Assembly (NCBI RefSeq): GCF_011386835.1
Contig: NC_088809.1
Coordinates: 3,047,001-3,111,000 of the forward strand
DNA: 64,000 bases
Direction of reading: 5' to 3'
From: Chrysemys picta bellii
Taxonomy: Eukaryota; Chordata; Testudines; Emydidae
Of the stretch, positions 1 through 12,073 are shown in pieces. The stretch's first letter is position 1; every line of letters starts with the position of its first letter. The notes below the pieces were generated by a model that saw nothing but the letters and a program-made list of their open reading frames with translations, had not been told where the DNA came from and did not search any database. The translations under genes were made by a program, and so were the position numbers.

Positions 1-1546
1 CCCCCCACAAACAGCTGTGGCCATGCACCTCACTGCTGACCTGACTCTCCCTCTGTTCCTCTCCTGGATGAGGGGCACAGGTCCAGCCCATAGGCATCTC
101 CTGAGTGCAAGCTGACAGTTGTGAGACTTAAGATGGGAAGGGAGATACTCACTAGGAATGTGTTTGAGACTCAACGTGCTTATCTCCTACAGGTTTAGAA
201 ATGCTGCTTTCATGTCACATCGCTGAGATTGAGGAAGAGATGGCATAATAGAAGCAGATATCCTCTCCCCCTCTGCAGCTCTTGCCTTCTCTACACAGAG
301 TTGCTTTGAGGCTCTTTGGCTGGGGAAGATCTTTGACTGGTCTTTTAATTATTAGCTGCTTTTTTTTTTTTTTTTAAACCAAGTTCTTCCTTCTTTGAAG
401 TGGGCAATCCTTTATAGGTAACATTCTTATTGCATTGTGGAGCATTCTTTCTATTTTCCTTCTGCCCTCTTCCCTGCCGTACCCTCACCTGTTCAGCAGT
501 GCTCCTCACCCATGCAAGGGGTTGAACTTGTGTGTAATTTTTGTGCTCTCAATCCAGTTTCCAGTGGACTTGTGTGCAAGCCACAAAACCCACCTTCACA
601 GTGGGCACTAATTGGCGCCATTGTTGGCATCTTCAGCAGAGAGGTAAAGTGATGGATGGGCATGGAGTCTGAACTCCCTTTTCCACCTCTAGAGATGGTC
701 CCTTTAGCCAATATAGAGGCATATTAGAGGTGTACTATGGATGAAGTATATGCTACTGCTGTCCATGTTCTGGTCATCAAAGGATTTCAGTCTGCAGGGC
801 TGTCAACCCAGCATGTTTCATCAGCACTAAATTAACACAGTTCTTATAGAACAGAAAAAAGAGCAGCCGCTTTCTATACTTCACAGCATTTGGGTTCTTA
901 ATGGCCGTTTAGGCTTTTTCAGGGACATGCACCATCTGTGGAGATTTCAGAGTCTCTGCGTATTGTTCCTGTCAATAGACGGATAAATCCCCACATTCCA
1001 ATCCTATAAACTAGCCTCGTCCAACAAGCCATGCTGAGAATGGGCCATCCTTCCTCTTTTTCAGGCATTGGTTTCACAGACTTCCAGTTGATATTTGGAT
1101 CCCTGTCTCCTAGCTGCTAACTTTAACCATAAACTAACACTAGGCTTGACAGGATGTATTTATTTTTCTTATTATTTCAGTGGATAATATTGATGTTTAT
1201 TTTCAAGCATTTTTTTTTCTATTTTATCTATTTAATTTTTCACAGTTGTGCAAAATTATTGGAGGTGGAGGGTCAATATCACATGTCAAAATATACAAAG
1301 TAAATAGCCTTAAATCAAACTCTAAGTTGCAGCAATTTTCATTCTTTGCCTGTCTGTAAATGTAGCTTATTGGTGGATTTATTTATTTTTGATCTGTGTG
1401 TGGTGAAATCACCAATTACTGATAAAAATCTAATCGTTCTAAGCCAAACTACCTCTTGGTTTGGCTCCACGAAGGCTCCTTCACAGGCTGTGACCCTCCT
1501 TTCCCTTCCCCCAGGGCTGGAAAAACTCTATATACTCACTGCAACT

Positions 1547-1754
1547 AGAACAGGAGTACTTGCGGAACCTTAGAGACTAACACATTTATTAGAGCATAAG
1601 CTTTCGTGGATTACAGTCCACTTCTTCGGATGCATAGTGGGCTGTAGTCCACGAAAGCTTATGCTCTAATAAATTTGTTAGTCTCTAAGGTGCCACAAGT
1701 ACTCCTGTTCTTTTTGCGGATACAGACTAACACGGCTGCTACTCTGAAACCTGA
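1547..1754 (-). mobile_element. Short inverted retroelement, head-body-inverted body (copy 1)
   Basis: Two 76-nt arms (1547-1622 and 1636-1711) are near-perfect reverse complements around the 13-nt spacer TCTTCGGATGCAT. The unique head (reading CAGCCGTGTTAGTC on the minus strand) lies at 1712-1754. The insertion is flanked by an exact 11-bp direct repeat, TCACTGCAACT, at 1536-1546 and 1755-1765. The head-to-body direction is minus strand. The family is very common in turtle DNA and resembles Penelope-like retroelement ends, but that class is my inference. Confidence 0.85.
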
Positions 1755-3421
1755 TCACTGCAACTGTTTTCTAATAGGTTATTGGGCCCACCATGACAGA
1801 GGGACTGCTGGGCCAAATCTTAGTGGCACGCTGACCCCATGCACCAGGTTGCAATGCCACTCGGTTTGATGGCCCTCTCAAATGGGGGGCCTGAGGCAAA
1901 CTGCCTCTTTTTTGCCTCCTCCTCTCCATGGGCGTCCCTCAGCCCAGTAACTGCAGAAAACTGCAGACATAAACAGGTGTGGGACCAGAACAAACGACTT
2001 AGGCATATGTCATGCATTTCCACATCTCTGAAACTGTGCATTTCTATAAGAGATCACACTGGGGTAAATGTGCAAACTTGTTATTTCCTGCCTCAATCTC
2101 TGTATTTTGTGACATAAAATTCTCCAAGTGGAACAAATTGAGAATTTTCCTGTGTTTTCCCCAGGTTGTAAATTTTGCTCCTTAGCTTGGCAGTGGAAAA
2201 CATGGAAAATGCCAAGTGAAACCATGAAGTACTTCACAAATGTGACCAGAGCGTGATGATTCTCTGGCATCACAAACTTTCACACTGATCTAGCTGGGGG
2301 CTGTGTATCCTGTTTTGTGAGAACCTTAATGTTCTTGTGACTATAGGGTGTATGACACATCTCCTCAAAAGTGTGGAAAATGTGTGGCTTTCTCCCTTCA
2401 CAGGCAATAGGTCAATGGGGAAAGACAGGCAGGACTCAGTTTATCCCATATGATCCTTTTTTGACAGTTGTAACTTCTGTAAAGTATTTTCCAGTGTTAC
2501 AAGTAACAGAATAGGACAGTTACTATGGGCAGGCAGCATTCAGTCCAGTTGGCTAGAGTCTGCACTGAGGAGACACTGATACTACCACTTCCTTTTTCCT
2601 ATAAGCAGCTGAGGATGAATGAATTGGTCCTGACAGTCTCCGGGAAGGTGTTTCTGGCATTGAGTCTTTCTAGTTAGAACTGCATTTGAATCTCACACTC
2701 CGTTCATAGAGTTTGGCAGCGTAGTGGCATGATCCTGTGAAGTTTGGCTGGTCTGAAGGGGTTATGGTGTCTTTCACCCCCCCTTTCCTTTTGGGTTGCT
2801 GTTGTTCCTTCCCACACTGTCACAGATGGGAAGCGTTTGTTAACAAATGGATTCCTTCAGCTACTGAGAACTTTTACCCATCTGATGCCAGGTCAGATAT
2901 CTACTAGAGCTCAAGTTTGACAGCCATAGATAAACTGGAATTAGATTGTTGGCCTACCCATTGCACCATAAGGACCATCAGTAACTGAATTCACACAGTC
3001 TGTATGGATTTGGTTTCAGTATCTTTATTTGAAGTGCTCCTTGCGACCCCCAATGCAGGTGTTCTGTTTACTGTTCCTCTGCATAATTCTATTTTCCAGA
3101 AACATGAGGACAGCTGTTTGATGCTGTTGTGAGTATTGTATTAACCTCTGCCCTGCATTAATGAGGGATCAAGTGATTTAGGTTGTGTTTTCAACAGGGA
3201 GGATCATCTACTGGGCAAAGAGCTACAACCCATGAAGATCCTGCCCTGGGTTCTAATCCCATCTAACAGCCAGTTGCCTTAAAACAAGTCCTAGTCCAGT
3301 CTCACCAGCTGAGAAACTAAGTAGAAACAGCACCTCGCTTAAAATCAGATACTTTCTTTGAGCAGCCTCCCTGGGGCAAATCTTAAAAAGAATCCTCATT
3401 TGGCTCCCCAAAGCTGAAGTG

Positions 3422-3624
3422 TAGGGTAACCAGATGAGAGGAAGAAAATATTGGGACACATGGGGGGGGGGGGGGGGGGAGAGGTCGCCGGCAGAGCAAA
3501 AAAAAAGCGGAGTGTCACGAAATATCGGGACAAATTGTGTCCCGACCAAACATCGGTTGGGATGCGGGACAAACGCCTAAATATCGTGACAGTCCCGATT
3601 TAATTGGGACATCTGGTCACCCTA
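3422..3624. mobile_element. hAT-like MITE (TAGGGTRACCAGA termini) with an 18-nt G run
   Basis: Terminal inverted repeats TAGGGTAACCAGAT and ATCTGGTCACCCTA are flanked by a degenerate 8-bp duplication (CTGAAGTG and CTGAGGCG). Internal TCGGGACA/TGTCCCGA repeats are inverted. A run of about 18 G lies near 3462-3479. It belongs to the same family as the copy at 14388. Confidence 0.8.
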
Positions 3625-4901
3625 CTGAGGCGAGCCTTTCTCTGAAAGATGGGATCCTTAGGACCAGCAGCACAAGCACTTTCCATGAGCAAACACACAG
3701 CAGAGATATGTCTCCTGCTGCACTGAGAACTTCAGGTCTGTATTTTGGCTTCTCTTGACTACTGTGCATTGTTGAGGTGGCTCACGTCACATCAGTCAGT
3801 TGGTAATCCGATTGCAGAGATTGTATTCATAACTGTGTGCAGTGCTTACTTTTCCTATGGGGGCTTAACACCTCCAATAAAAGTCCTGTTACTAAATTTC
3901 TTCCATTACAAACCTCTATCCCAGTCGCATTCTTGCAGACTGACTAGTGAAATATATGGTCATGCTGACCTTTAACTGTTCCACTGGGCCTCTTTGAACC
4001 CTCATCCCAAAGGACTTTTAATTGCATTTTAGAAGGCCAGCGACCACCCTGGCTACAGCAGCAGCAACTAAATCATTCATACAGCTTCCCTGGATGTTGA
4101 ATGCAGCTTTCTAACAGGCCACCCTAAACTTTCTTCCTTTCTTGTCTTGTGGTTCCGTCTTTCCTTTGTCTCTTTCAAATGGTTCTGTAAAAACTGAGAA
4201 AAGGGTTGATTCAAAATGGATTTTGCTGAGGGTATAAAATGGTCGTTTGATTTAAGCAAAATCTCTGTTTAATTCTCAGGATGAGACTAAAACAAACCCT
4301 GAAGTTAGGTTCAGATCAGAATTTGCAGTTCAAACCCACCTCTGTGAAGGGCCAAAACAGAATAGCAAATCCAAACAGCCAATCTTTGAGAGGGCTTAAA
4401 TTCAGAAGCAAATTTCAATTCCCTCCCCTGGCTGAGTGAGGAAAATTTTGGATCCTGGTTTTGGTTCTGCTCATTATCTCCATCACTGCCTCTTTTCCCT
4501 GGTTGCTGAGGGTAATGGGAATTGCTAGTGACTCTGTGGCTGGCTCCACGGTGCAGATGCTGAGTCTGCAGAAAGCAGAGTGAGATCGATCTCCTGGCCC
4601 ATTTACAGGACTTTCTGTATCTCATTTTGACAGGCGCGTAGGCAGGAAATGTTCTGGAACAAACAAATAAAACCAGCGAGTGGCCCAGTTCAGAGAAATG
4701 CCTGTCATTTTTGCCTGTTAATTATATAGGTGCAAAAGAGGCTCGGACCTTATAAGGCTTACAGAAATAATTCTTTATCGAGGCAGGAATTACTCCAGAC
4801 ATGGAACTGGCCAAATGAGCTCTGGCAATCGGGTTCACTGTGCAAGATTTTGTACACAGAGATCACGGCTCTGCTGTAAATCGCACTAGACTAGGGTTAG
4901 T

Positions 4902-5914
4902 TAGGGTTGCCAAGCCTCCTGGTTTCGCCAGGAGCCTCCAGGAATTGGACTCGATCTCCCGGAGGCTACTGTAGCCAAACCGGGAGATTTTAGGCTCTAA
5001 AAGTCTGGCAGTGCAGTGAGGCTAAGGCAGGCTCCCTGCCTCCCCAGCCCTGCGCCGCTCCTGGAAGTGGCTGGCATGTCCCTGTGGCCCCTGGAGGAGA
5101 GGGGGCGGGCAGGGGTCTCCATGCGCTGCCCCCGCTCCGAGCACTGACTCTGCAGCTCCCATTGGCCAGGAACTGCGACCAATGGGAGCTGCGGGGGCTG
5201 TGCCTGCAGGCAGGGGCAGCGCGCAGAGCCCCCTGACTCCGCCCCAGGGGCCACAGGGACGTTCTGGCTGTTTCCAGGAGCAGTGTGGAGAGGGGGCAGC
5301 ACGTGGAGCCACCTGGCCCCGTTTACCTCAGGCGGCTTCTGGTCAGCGGGGCTAAGGCAGGCAGGCTCCATCCCCTCAGCTCCTATTGGCTGCAGTTCCT
5401 GGCCAATGGGAGCTGCGGAGTCGGTGCACAGGCAGCACGTGGAGACATCTGGCTCCCCCCAGAGGCTGCAGGGACATGCTGGCCGCTTCCGGGAGTGCCG
5501 TGGGGCCAGGGCAGGCAGGGAGCCTGCTTTAGCCCTGCTGCACCACCAACCGGGAGCCTCCCGAGGTAAGCTTCACCTGGCCGGAGCCTGCACCCCCTCC
5601 CCCAGCCCTGAGTCCCCACTTGCACCCCAACCCCCTCCCAGAGCTTGCACCCCACACCCCCTCTTGCACCCCAACCCCCTGTTGCAGGCTCAGCCCAGAG
5701 CCCCCTCCCATGCTCTGAACCTCTCAGCCTCAGGCCAGAGCACAAACCCCTGCCCCAGCCCGGTGAAGGTGAGTGAGGGTGGAGGAGAGCAAGCGATGGA
5801 GGAAGGGGGGATGAAGTGGGGTGGGGCCTCATAAAAGGGGCAGGGGCCTTAGGAAAGGGGTGGGTCAGAGGGCGGGGCAAGGGTGTTTGTGTGATTAGAC
5901 AGTTGGCAACCCTA
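4902..5914. mobile_element. GC-rich 1-kb element with TAGGGTTGCCAA terminal inverted repeats
   Basis: TAGGGTTGCCAA at 4902-4913 and TTGGCAACCCTA at 5903-5914 form 12-nt perfect termini around a GC- and CpG-rich interior that differs sharply from the AT-rich flanks. Inside are two inverted CCAAT pairs (5153-5191 and 5381-5417) and a C-rich region with GCACCCCAACCCCCT repeats (5590-5700). Long open frames on both strands here (up to 183 codons) follow from the base composition; I recognise no protein in them. Interiors like this are repeated in turtle genomes. Confidence 0.7.
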
Positions 5915-6439
5915 GGTTGGATAGTACAAACTTGAGAAGGGTCTTAGCTATTCTTTCGGTGAATAACCAGCAGGTGTTAAAGCTTTGGGGCCTATTTTAT
6001 AGGTCTGAGGCTGAACCTGCAGTGGTGAGACCTAGTGCCAGTAGCTTGATTCTGTGCAGGAGACTCAGATCACAGAAGAACTAGGAGGTACATTCCTGTC
6101 AGTCTTTTCATTTTGGTGGAGCAGGTTTGGAGGTGAATTGTGCATGCTTTGGAAGTGAGTGGCTGGGAGTGCTGGCTAAGGCTAGGTATGTGTGATTAAG
6201 GGCTGTGCAACTTTCCTCCTCGCATATCCAACACACTTCACAGATGCATCCCCTGTTCTTGCCTACTCCTGAGTAAGGAATCCCTTTTGCACCAATGTAT
6301 TGAAATCTCTGCTGGTTTGGTACTGCGAACAAAACTCAGTTAGGGACTAGGCTGGCATCTCCAATTGTATTTTCACTTGAGACCTAAACTCATGATGAAA
6401 CTACCATTTGTGTTCTCCACATTCAGTTAATTTTGTTCT

Positions 6440-6526
6440 TCTCATCATGGGCCTGACCCGTAGTCCTCTGAAGTCTGGGGAAAGACTCCAGTTGATTTTA
6501 ATGGGCTTTGTATCAGGCCCTCTATT
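6440..6526. repeat. Short palindromic repeat (GGGCCTGA...TCAGGCCC type)
   Basis: GGGCCTGACCCGTAGTCC at the left and TTGTATCAGGCCCT at the right form an imperfect inverted repeat around GACTCCAGTTGATTTTAATG. Confidence 0.6.
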
Positions 6527-6699
6527 ATCCTACTTTCTATTTGAAATTGACCCCACCTATAGTGGCACTGAGGTAGTTACTGGGTGAACTTGGGCTTTTG
6601 TAACTCGGGGAATAGCTTGAATCCGTGTTACAGATTACATTGATGGAATCATTAGATGCTAGATGAGGACAGTCCTCCTTCACTTCCTTGGGTTTCCTC

Positions 6700-6995
6700 A
6701 GGCCATGTCTACACTAGAGACTTTACAGTGGCACAGCTGTACCAATGCAGCTGCGCTGTTGTAAGATCTCCTGTGTAGTCCCTCTATGCCGACAGGAGAG
6801 AGCTTTCCCGTAGACATAATTAAACCACCCCAACAAGCGGCGGTAGCTATGTCAGGGGGAGAGTGTCTCCTTCTGACATAGAGCTGTCCACTCTGACGCT
6901 TCTGCTGGTGTACCATATGTCGCTGGGGGGAAGGAGGGTTCACACACCTGAGTGACATAAGTTATACCAGTAAAAGTGCTTGTGTAGACATAGCC
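6700..6995. mobile_element. MITE, GTCTACAC-terminus family
   Basis: It begins AGGCCATGTCTACACTA and ends TGTGTAGACATAGCC, with internal dyads around GACAGGAGAG and TAGCTATGTC. Other copies of the family occur in this window at 8.4, 12.6, 29.9, 33.2 and 36.1 kb. No coding capacity is present. Confidence 0.75.
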
Positions 6996-8199
6996 TCCCT
7001 GTGTCCTGACTTTGAAACGTTTGTGTGATTTCCATACAGGTGGAGGGTGGGGTGGCAGAAACAAAAATAGCCATTGTTCAGGATTGTCAAATAACCATTG
7101 TCAACAGGATTATAAGACTTCTCCAGTCTTTAAGTGATACCGTTAAACTGAGGAGGAATGCCTTTTTCCTTAGGAAGCATTGTACAGTGCATTCTTCTAT
7201 GTTGGCTTCCTTGTTGTAACATTTGGACCAGCTGAAGATATCTCAGCCATGAGGTCACCACTCCTTGCAGGGCTGCATTTCTTCCAGGGGAAGGTTTCTT
7301 CCTGGAGGCCGCCATTCGAAGGAATGTCCTACCTGATCAAACCTCTGCAGATATTAATTGGTAACAGTGATCTTTCTATGACTTAGCCTTTGAGTTGCCA
7401 TAGGCATCAGCTATTCCCTCATCCCCAGTACCTGTGGCCCCAAGAAGTCCTGGAAATCTCATCAGGGACCCTGTTTGTTCTCATGACCAAGAACTGGAAA
7501 ATATCTCCAAACTTTTTGGAGACCAGGAGTCTCTATGCTCCTAAATCAGGACTGGATCAAATCAAGGCAACTGCTGCTTCTTTCCCCATCCAGATTTCTG
7601 GTGGCTGTGTTATCACAGGTCTAGAAATCTCTTGTCCGATAGTACCATTTCTTTCTCTCTGATTTCTAACTTTTATCCTGCTGTCTCATTCTGTTTCGAA
7701 GTACTTGTAGTTGAGTTACTTTCATACTGCTGTATTTTATCGTCCTCTAAATCAGCATCTCAGTACAGGTATCACTGCTGCAGCCTATAGTACCTGTGCC
7801 ATGGGGAATGTAGGCAGGCAAGCAAGCCAGATAATCAGACAAATAGCTGGAATTCCTCAAAGACTAGCGTTCGCGTCATAATTATTTATTTTTACTTTTT
7901 TTCCCTAATCCATCCCAGAAAGCAAAAATTTCCAAATAAGGAGGTGGGAGCAGCTGCTCTGCAAACAGAGAGCCACAAAAATAATTCTAGCCTCCACCCT
8001 GGTGTGAAAAAGATTTTCAGACTGCTGGCTGACCTGCTGGCTTCTGTTTGGCTTCGGATGATGGGGGAAATACAGTGGTCCATTTCAGAGAGTCTTGGAC
8101 CCTCTTAGGAGCAGAGAAGGGTCATTAACAACTTTTGAGGCACTAGTTTAATATATAGAAGTATGGTGATGGTTCCTTCATGAAATGCAGAGAGTTGTC

Positions 8200-8302
8200 T
8201 TATTTGTATTACATTAGTGCCTGGAAGCTCCGACTGCCCATTGTGCTTGGCACTGTAAACATACATACACAAAACTGATCCTATCCTGAAGAGCTCGTAA
8301 AT
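8200..8302 (+). repeat. Old unclassified interspersed repeat, fragment
   Basis: TATTACATTAGTGCCTGGAA, TTGTGCTTGGCACTGTAAAC and ATCCTGAAGAGCTCGTAAA correspond to the start of the longer copy at 38.5 kb. Confidence 0.6.
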
Positions 8303-8424
8303 TTCCTATGTGTTCTCAGTAGCATATAAAATTCTCCCTCACGTCCTATCCTATACTGTGTGTGTTAAACAGCTGCTGAATTCTGCACCAGAGGTGGCTG
8401 CATTACAGTGAAGATAAAATTATT

Positions 8425-8700
8425 TAGGGCAAGTCTATTCTTAGAATGCTGCATTGGCGCAACTGCACCGATGCAGCCTTTAAGTGAAGATGCTCCTACG
8501 CCAATGGTAGAGCTTCTCCTCTTGGTGTAGTTAATCTACCTCCCGGAGAGGCAGTAGCTAGTTGATGAGAGAAGCTCTGTCTACTTTGGGGGAGGGAGGG
8601 GGAGTTAGGTCAGTATAACTATTGCTCAGGGTTGCGAAAAATCCACACCCCTGAGCGATGTAGTTCTACCTATATAGGTCTGTAGTGTAGACCTGGCTCC
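8425..8700. mobile_element. MITE, GTCTACAC-terminus family
   Basis: The right end reads TGTAGTGTAGACCTGGC and the left end is a degraded AGGGCAAGTCTATTC. The internal CACACCCCTGAGCGATG hallmark is present. Confidence 0.72.
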
Positions 8701-9439
8701 AGATGAAAGGTGAAAAGAAATGTTAGCACTTTTGCACTTTAAATTGGGATTCTAGAGAGGTGGGAATTAATCACATAGGGTGAAATTCACAGCTACGCAG
8801 CAGAGGCCAGTACAACACCTATGTACTGCTTATGTCCTTTTTAAGTCCTTAAAGATCGTTAACTAATAGGAGGGACTATAGTGGGGAGGTTCCTTGCATT
8901 TCTAATGAAACTCTAATCTGGATTTGGTACAGCTGTATCTGAGGAACTGACCTTGCATAGTCACTGCTAGACTGGCTAGAGTAATTCTGTCATAACAGGG
9001 CCATCTACCTGGTTCCTTCTCTTACCTGGCTGGAATCCCAATGATCTCTCCCAAAAGGATTAGCTGGCCTGTAAGGGTGTTGGCTGCATGACTAATCTTT
9101 TGCAAACAGACTCATTCAGAGGAATCAGGACTGGCCAAGCCTAGCTTTGCTGTGTGCATGGCTACACAAAGTCCAGGGTGGTGGTTTCCTTTCTCTGGGA
9201 CTTTTTGAGGACTAGAGAGAAAATGCTATCTGCGCCTGAGTTACTACAGAGTTCCCAACGACACAGAAAACTGCTGGCTTTTTCAGCCCATTTAGATCAT
9301 TCATCCTCAGCCAGCGTACCTGCGGGAGCCAAGGACTGTATCAGGCTGGGACTGTTGTCACAGTGGGATAGTAGTTTCATTTACTCAGGCTTCTGCCTGA
9401 GTGGGGTGATAGACCAGGAATTTTATTGTTGTTGTTGAT

Positions 9440-9547
9440 TGGAGTTCAATGGGAGTTGGGCACCTAACCTACTCAGATGCTTTTGAAAATCCCACTAAAT
9501 GCTTATCTGCATTTTTAGGCACCTAAATATCTTTGAAAATCTGGCCC
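9440..9547. repeat. Palindromic repeat (TTTAGGCACCTAAA type)
   Basis: GGGCACCTAACCTACTC and TTTTTAGGCACCTAAATATC flank TTGAAAATCCCACTAAATGC. Parts form inverted repeats typical of this widespread element. It lies just before retroelement copy 2. Confidence 0.6.
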
Positions 9548-9578
9548 TTTGTGACTAGTGTCACTCTCATTCTAAGCT

Positions 9579-9907
9579 TCAGAGTAGCAGCCGTGTTAGT
9601 CTGTATCCGCAAAAAGAAGAACAGGAGTACTTGTGGCACCTTAGAGACTAACAAATTTATTAGAGCATAAGCTTTCGTGGACTACAGCCCACTTCTTCGG
9701 ATGCATATAGAATGGAACATATATTGAGGAGATATATATACACACATACAGAGAGCACACCTGTTTATGCTCTCTGTATGTGTGTATATATATATCCTCA
9801 ATATATGTTCCATTCTATATGCATCTGAAGAAGTGGGCTGTAGTCCACGAAAGCTTATGCTCTAATAAATTTGTTAGTCTCTAAGGTGCCACAAGTACTT
9901 CTGTTCT
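9579..9907 (+). mobile_element. Short inverted retroelement, 142-nt palindrome (copy 2)
   Basis: Arms 9616-9757 and 9768-9909 are each 142 nt and differ at only three paired positions. They are separated by a 10-nt loop, CACCTGTTTA. The head (CAGCCGTGTTAGTC) is at 9579-9615. An exact 12-bp target duplication, TCATTCTAAGCT, occurs at 9567-9578 and 9908-9919, overlapping the last two bases of the arm. The right arm carries a hammerhead-like core (see findings). There is no open reading frame, so the copy is non-autonomous. Confidence 0.9.
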
Positions 9908-11789
9908 TCATTCTAAGCTGAGGACAGCATTGGAATGAATTTGAATCCACTTCACGTGTTGAGCTGGTCAGGTGCGGTTAGTCAATATTTGTCACTAGGT
10001 TATTTTATTTGTTGTTTATGCACCCAGAGGTTTAAGAATGAGGACGTTAGGATAGATTTGAAAATTAGTATCTGTAAATGCATGTGTATTACTGTATGTG
10101 TAGAGGGCCCTGAGGCTGTGCTGATAGCTCTGTGGAGCTCTCTAGGTGTACGATCTGCGTGGCGCAGGGTTACTGCTATGTCTGCCTTTCTTTTCCTCAG
10201 TCACTAATATCTGCTCATTCCTGGGTCTTTGTGTAGTATGTCAGGGTCCCTGCCATGGTTGGCAGTTGTTTCCTGTTGACGGATTCGTAAACTCTCTCTG
10301 GGGAGCAGAGGAGTCATTTTTTCCCTATAGCAATTGCCTGAACAAAGCAATTTAACAGCGGGGAGGGGGAATGAGGAGGCGGGGCCCTTGCATGAAGGAC
10401 GCATCTCTGCAGCAGCATCAGTAGAAATGGTTTATTTAAAAAATCCCTCTCTGAAATTTTGTTAATTAAAGAAGTGCATAATTACAGCATTCAAAAAGGA
10501 TAACGAATACACCAGCCCCAAGAGATTCTCCCTCACTCTGGTGTCTTCTTTAACTTTCCTCAGGGGACTAGGATGGTCCTGCTTGTCCTTCCTGTTCATT
10601 ATTGTTCATGTTCCAGTCTGACACCTAGGACCATATCTCATCCTACTGTGTGCTGCCTGGGGGTGAGCAAGGAACGGGACGCAGTCAGTAGCTAAAACCA
10701 GACCCCCCTGCTTTGCTGGTGCAGGAGGATAGAGGAGATAAAATTGACACTGGATACTGGATATGACTCCATGTACTTGATTCAGGGTATGCACAAATGT
10801 GCTTTTCTCTATGGGTGCCTGTTCCACGTTTCTCTCACTCACATTCTTCAATTCAGTGAGACTTCAGCATGACAAGTTCTACAAGTGTTGCCAATGAAGT
10901 GTAAAAGAGTCAGACCCTTCAGATGTCCGTCCATCACAGTGTGTAGGCCTACCCTGGTTCCAGATTCGATCCCTAGTGTTCCTTTGTCAACGCACATCCA
11001 TCCCTGTCCCAGGGTGGTGTGGGGTGATCACCCCATCACACCACACCAAAGGGGTGAAAATGGCTCAGCAGGGGCTAGTTGACAGGATGGGAGGCCACCT
11101 GGGTGAGGTGTAGGCTGGATATACAGCTGGAATAGAACCTGAAGCCCGGCTGGACAGGAAGAAGAGGGGCTTGGATGAAGCCAGGGAGAGGAGAGAGAGG
11201 GCTGCAGAGAAAGAGAGTCAGCAGTTATTCTCAGGGTTGAGAGAAAGGAGTGGTAAGAAGCCTAGGAAAAACAACAGCAAGAGTGAGACCTCATGGACTT
11301 TAGCTGCTGATTGTGGGGTCCCTATGCTGGACCCCAGTGTAGAGTGCAGGCCAGGGTTCCCCTGTCAATCACTGGGGGAAAGGCATGGACAGGGCCATGG
11401 ATTTTGAAGACTGCCTGAGGTGGTTTGGTTAGAGAGACTTTGATACCCCTAAAGGGGGGAAACTATAGTGACCTGGCCAGAGAGCCAAGACACAAAGAGG
11501 AAGTGCTGCAGCTTATGGGGCATGAGGGAGGCTGCAGAGTGAGAGACTGGGGCAAGGGGGCTGAGGAGGCATCAAACCAGTGGTAAACTGTGGGTGGGGG
11601 CCGATTTTCCCCCCCCATGGAGTGTCCTCTTTTTTGAATGATCAAATATGGTAACCCTATGCAGCTTTGATGCTGGTGAAGGAGAGCTGAGGCTCCTGTG
11701 GACAGCACCAGGATTCAGATAATGAAGATACCTTGCAGAGAGGTGAAGAGACTGGTCCTAAGTTACATGTTGAGTTAATGGCAAAGGGT

Positions 11790-12073
11790 ACAATTTTCAA
11801 AAGTACTAAGTCCAATTCCCCAAAATGACTTGGGAGTGTAAGTCCCATGGACTTTCGGTAAGACTTTCAGTAAGTGCCTCAGACACTTTTGAAAATGGGA
11901 TTTTTAAGCATGTAAATCACTTGGGCTCATATTTTAAAGGTATTTAGGCATTGCTGTGCTCAGCATTGCACACCTGATTTAAGAGTCTAAATCTAATTTT
12001 CAAAAGGGATTGAGGCACTTAGGAGTCTACTCCCTAAGTGCAGCAATGCCTAAATAGCTTAAAAAAATCTGGA
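11790..12073. repeat. Palindromic repeat (TTTAGGCACCTAAA type)
   Basis: TTTTGAAAATGGGATTTTTA, GTATTTAGGCATTGCTGTG and the inverted GCAGCAATGCCTAAATAG show the same repeat type with a long dyad. Confidence 0.6.

Noticed and set aside
5283..5880. Long open frames on both strands (183 and 165 codons)
   Set aside because: They lie in a GC-rich mobile element, overlap in opposite strands, are low in complexity (Pro, Gly, Ala, Ser) and match no protein I know.
9731..9800. TA-rich tract considered as a microsatellite-driven hairpin
   Set aside because: The pairing extends far beyond the TA tract through unique sequence, so the palindrome is a property of the inserted element.
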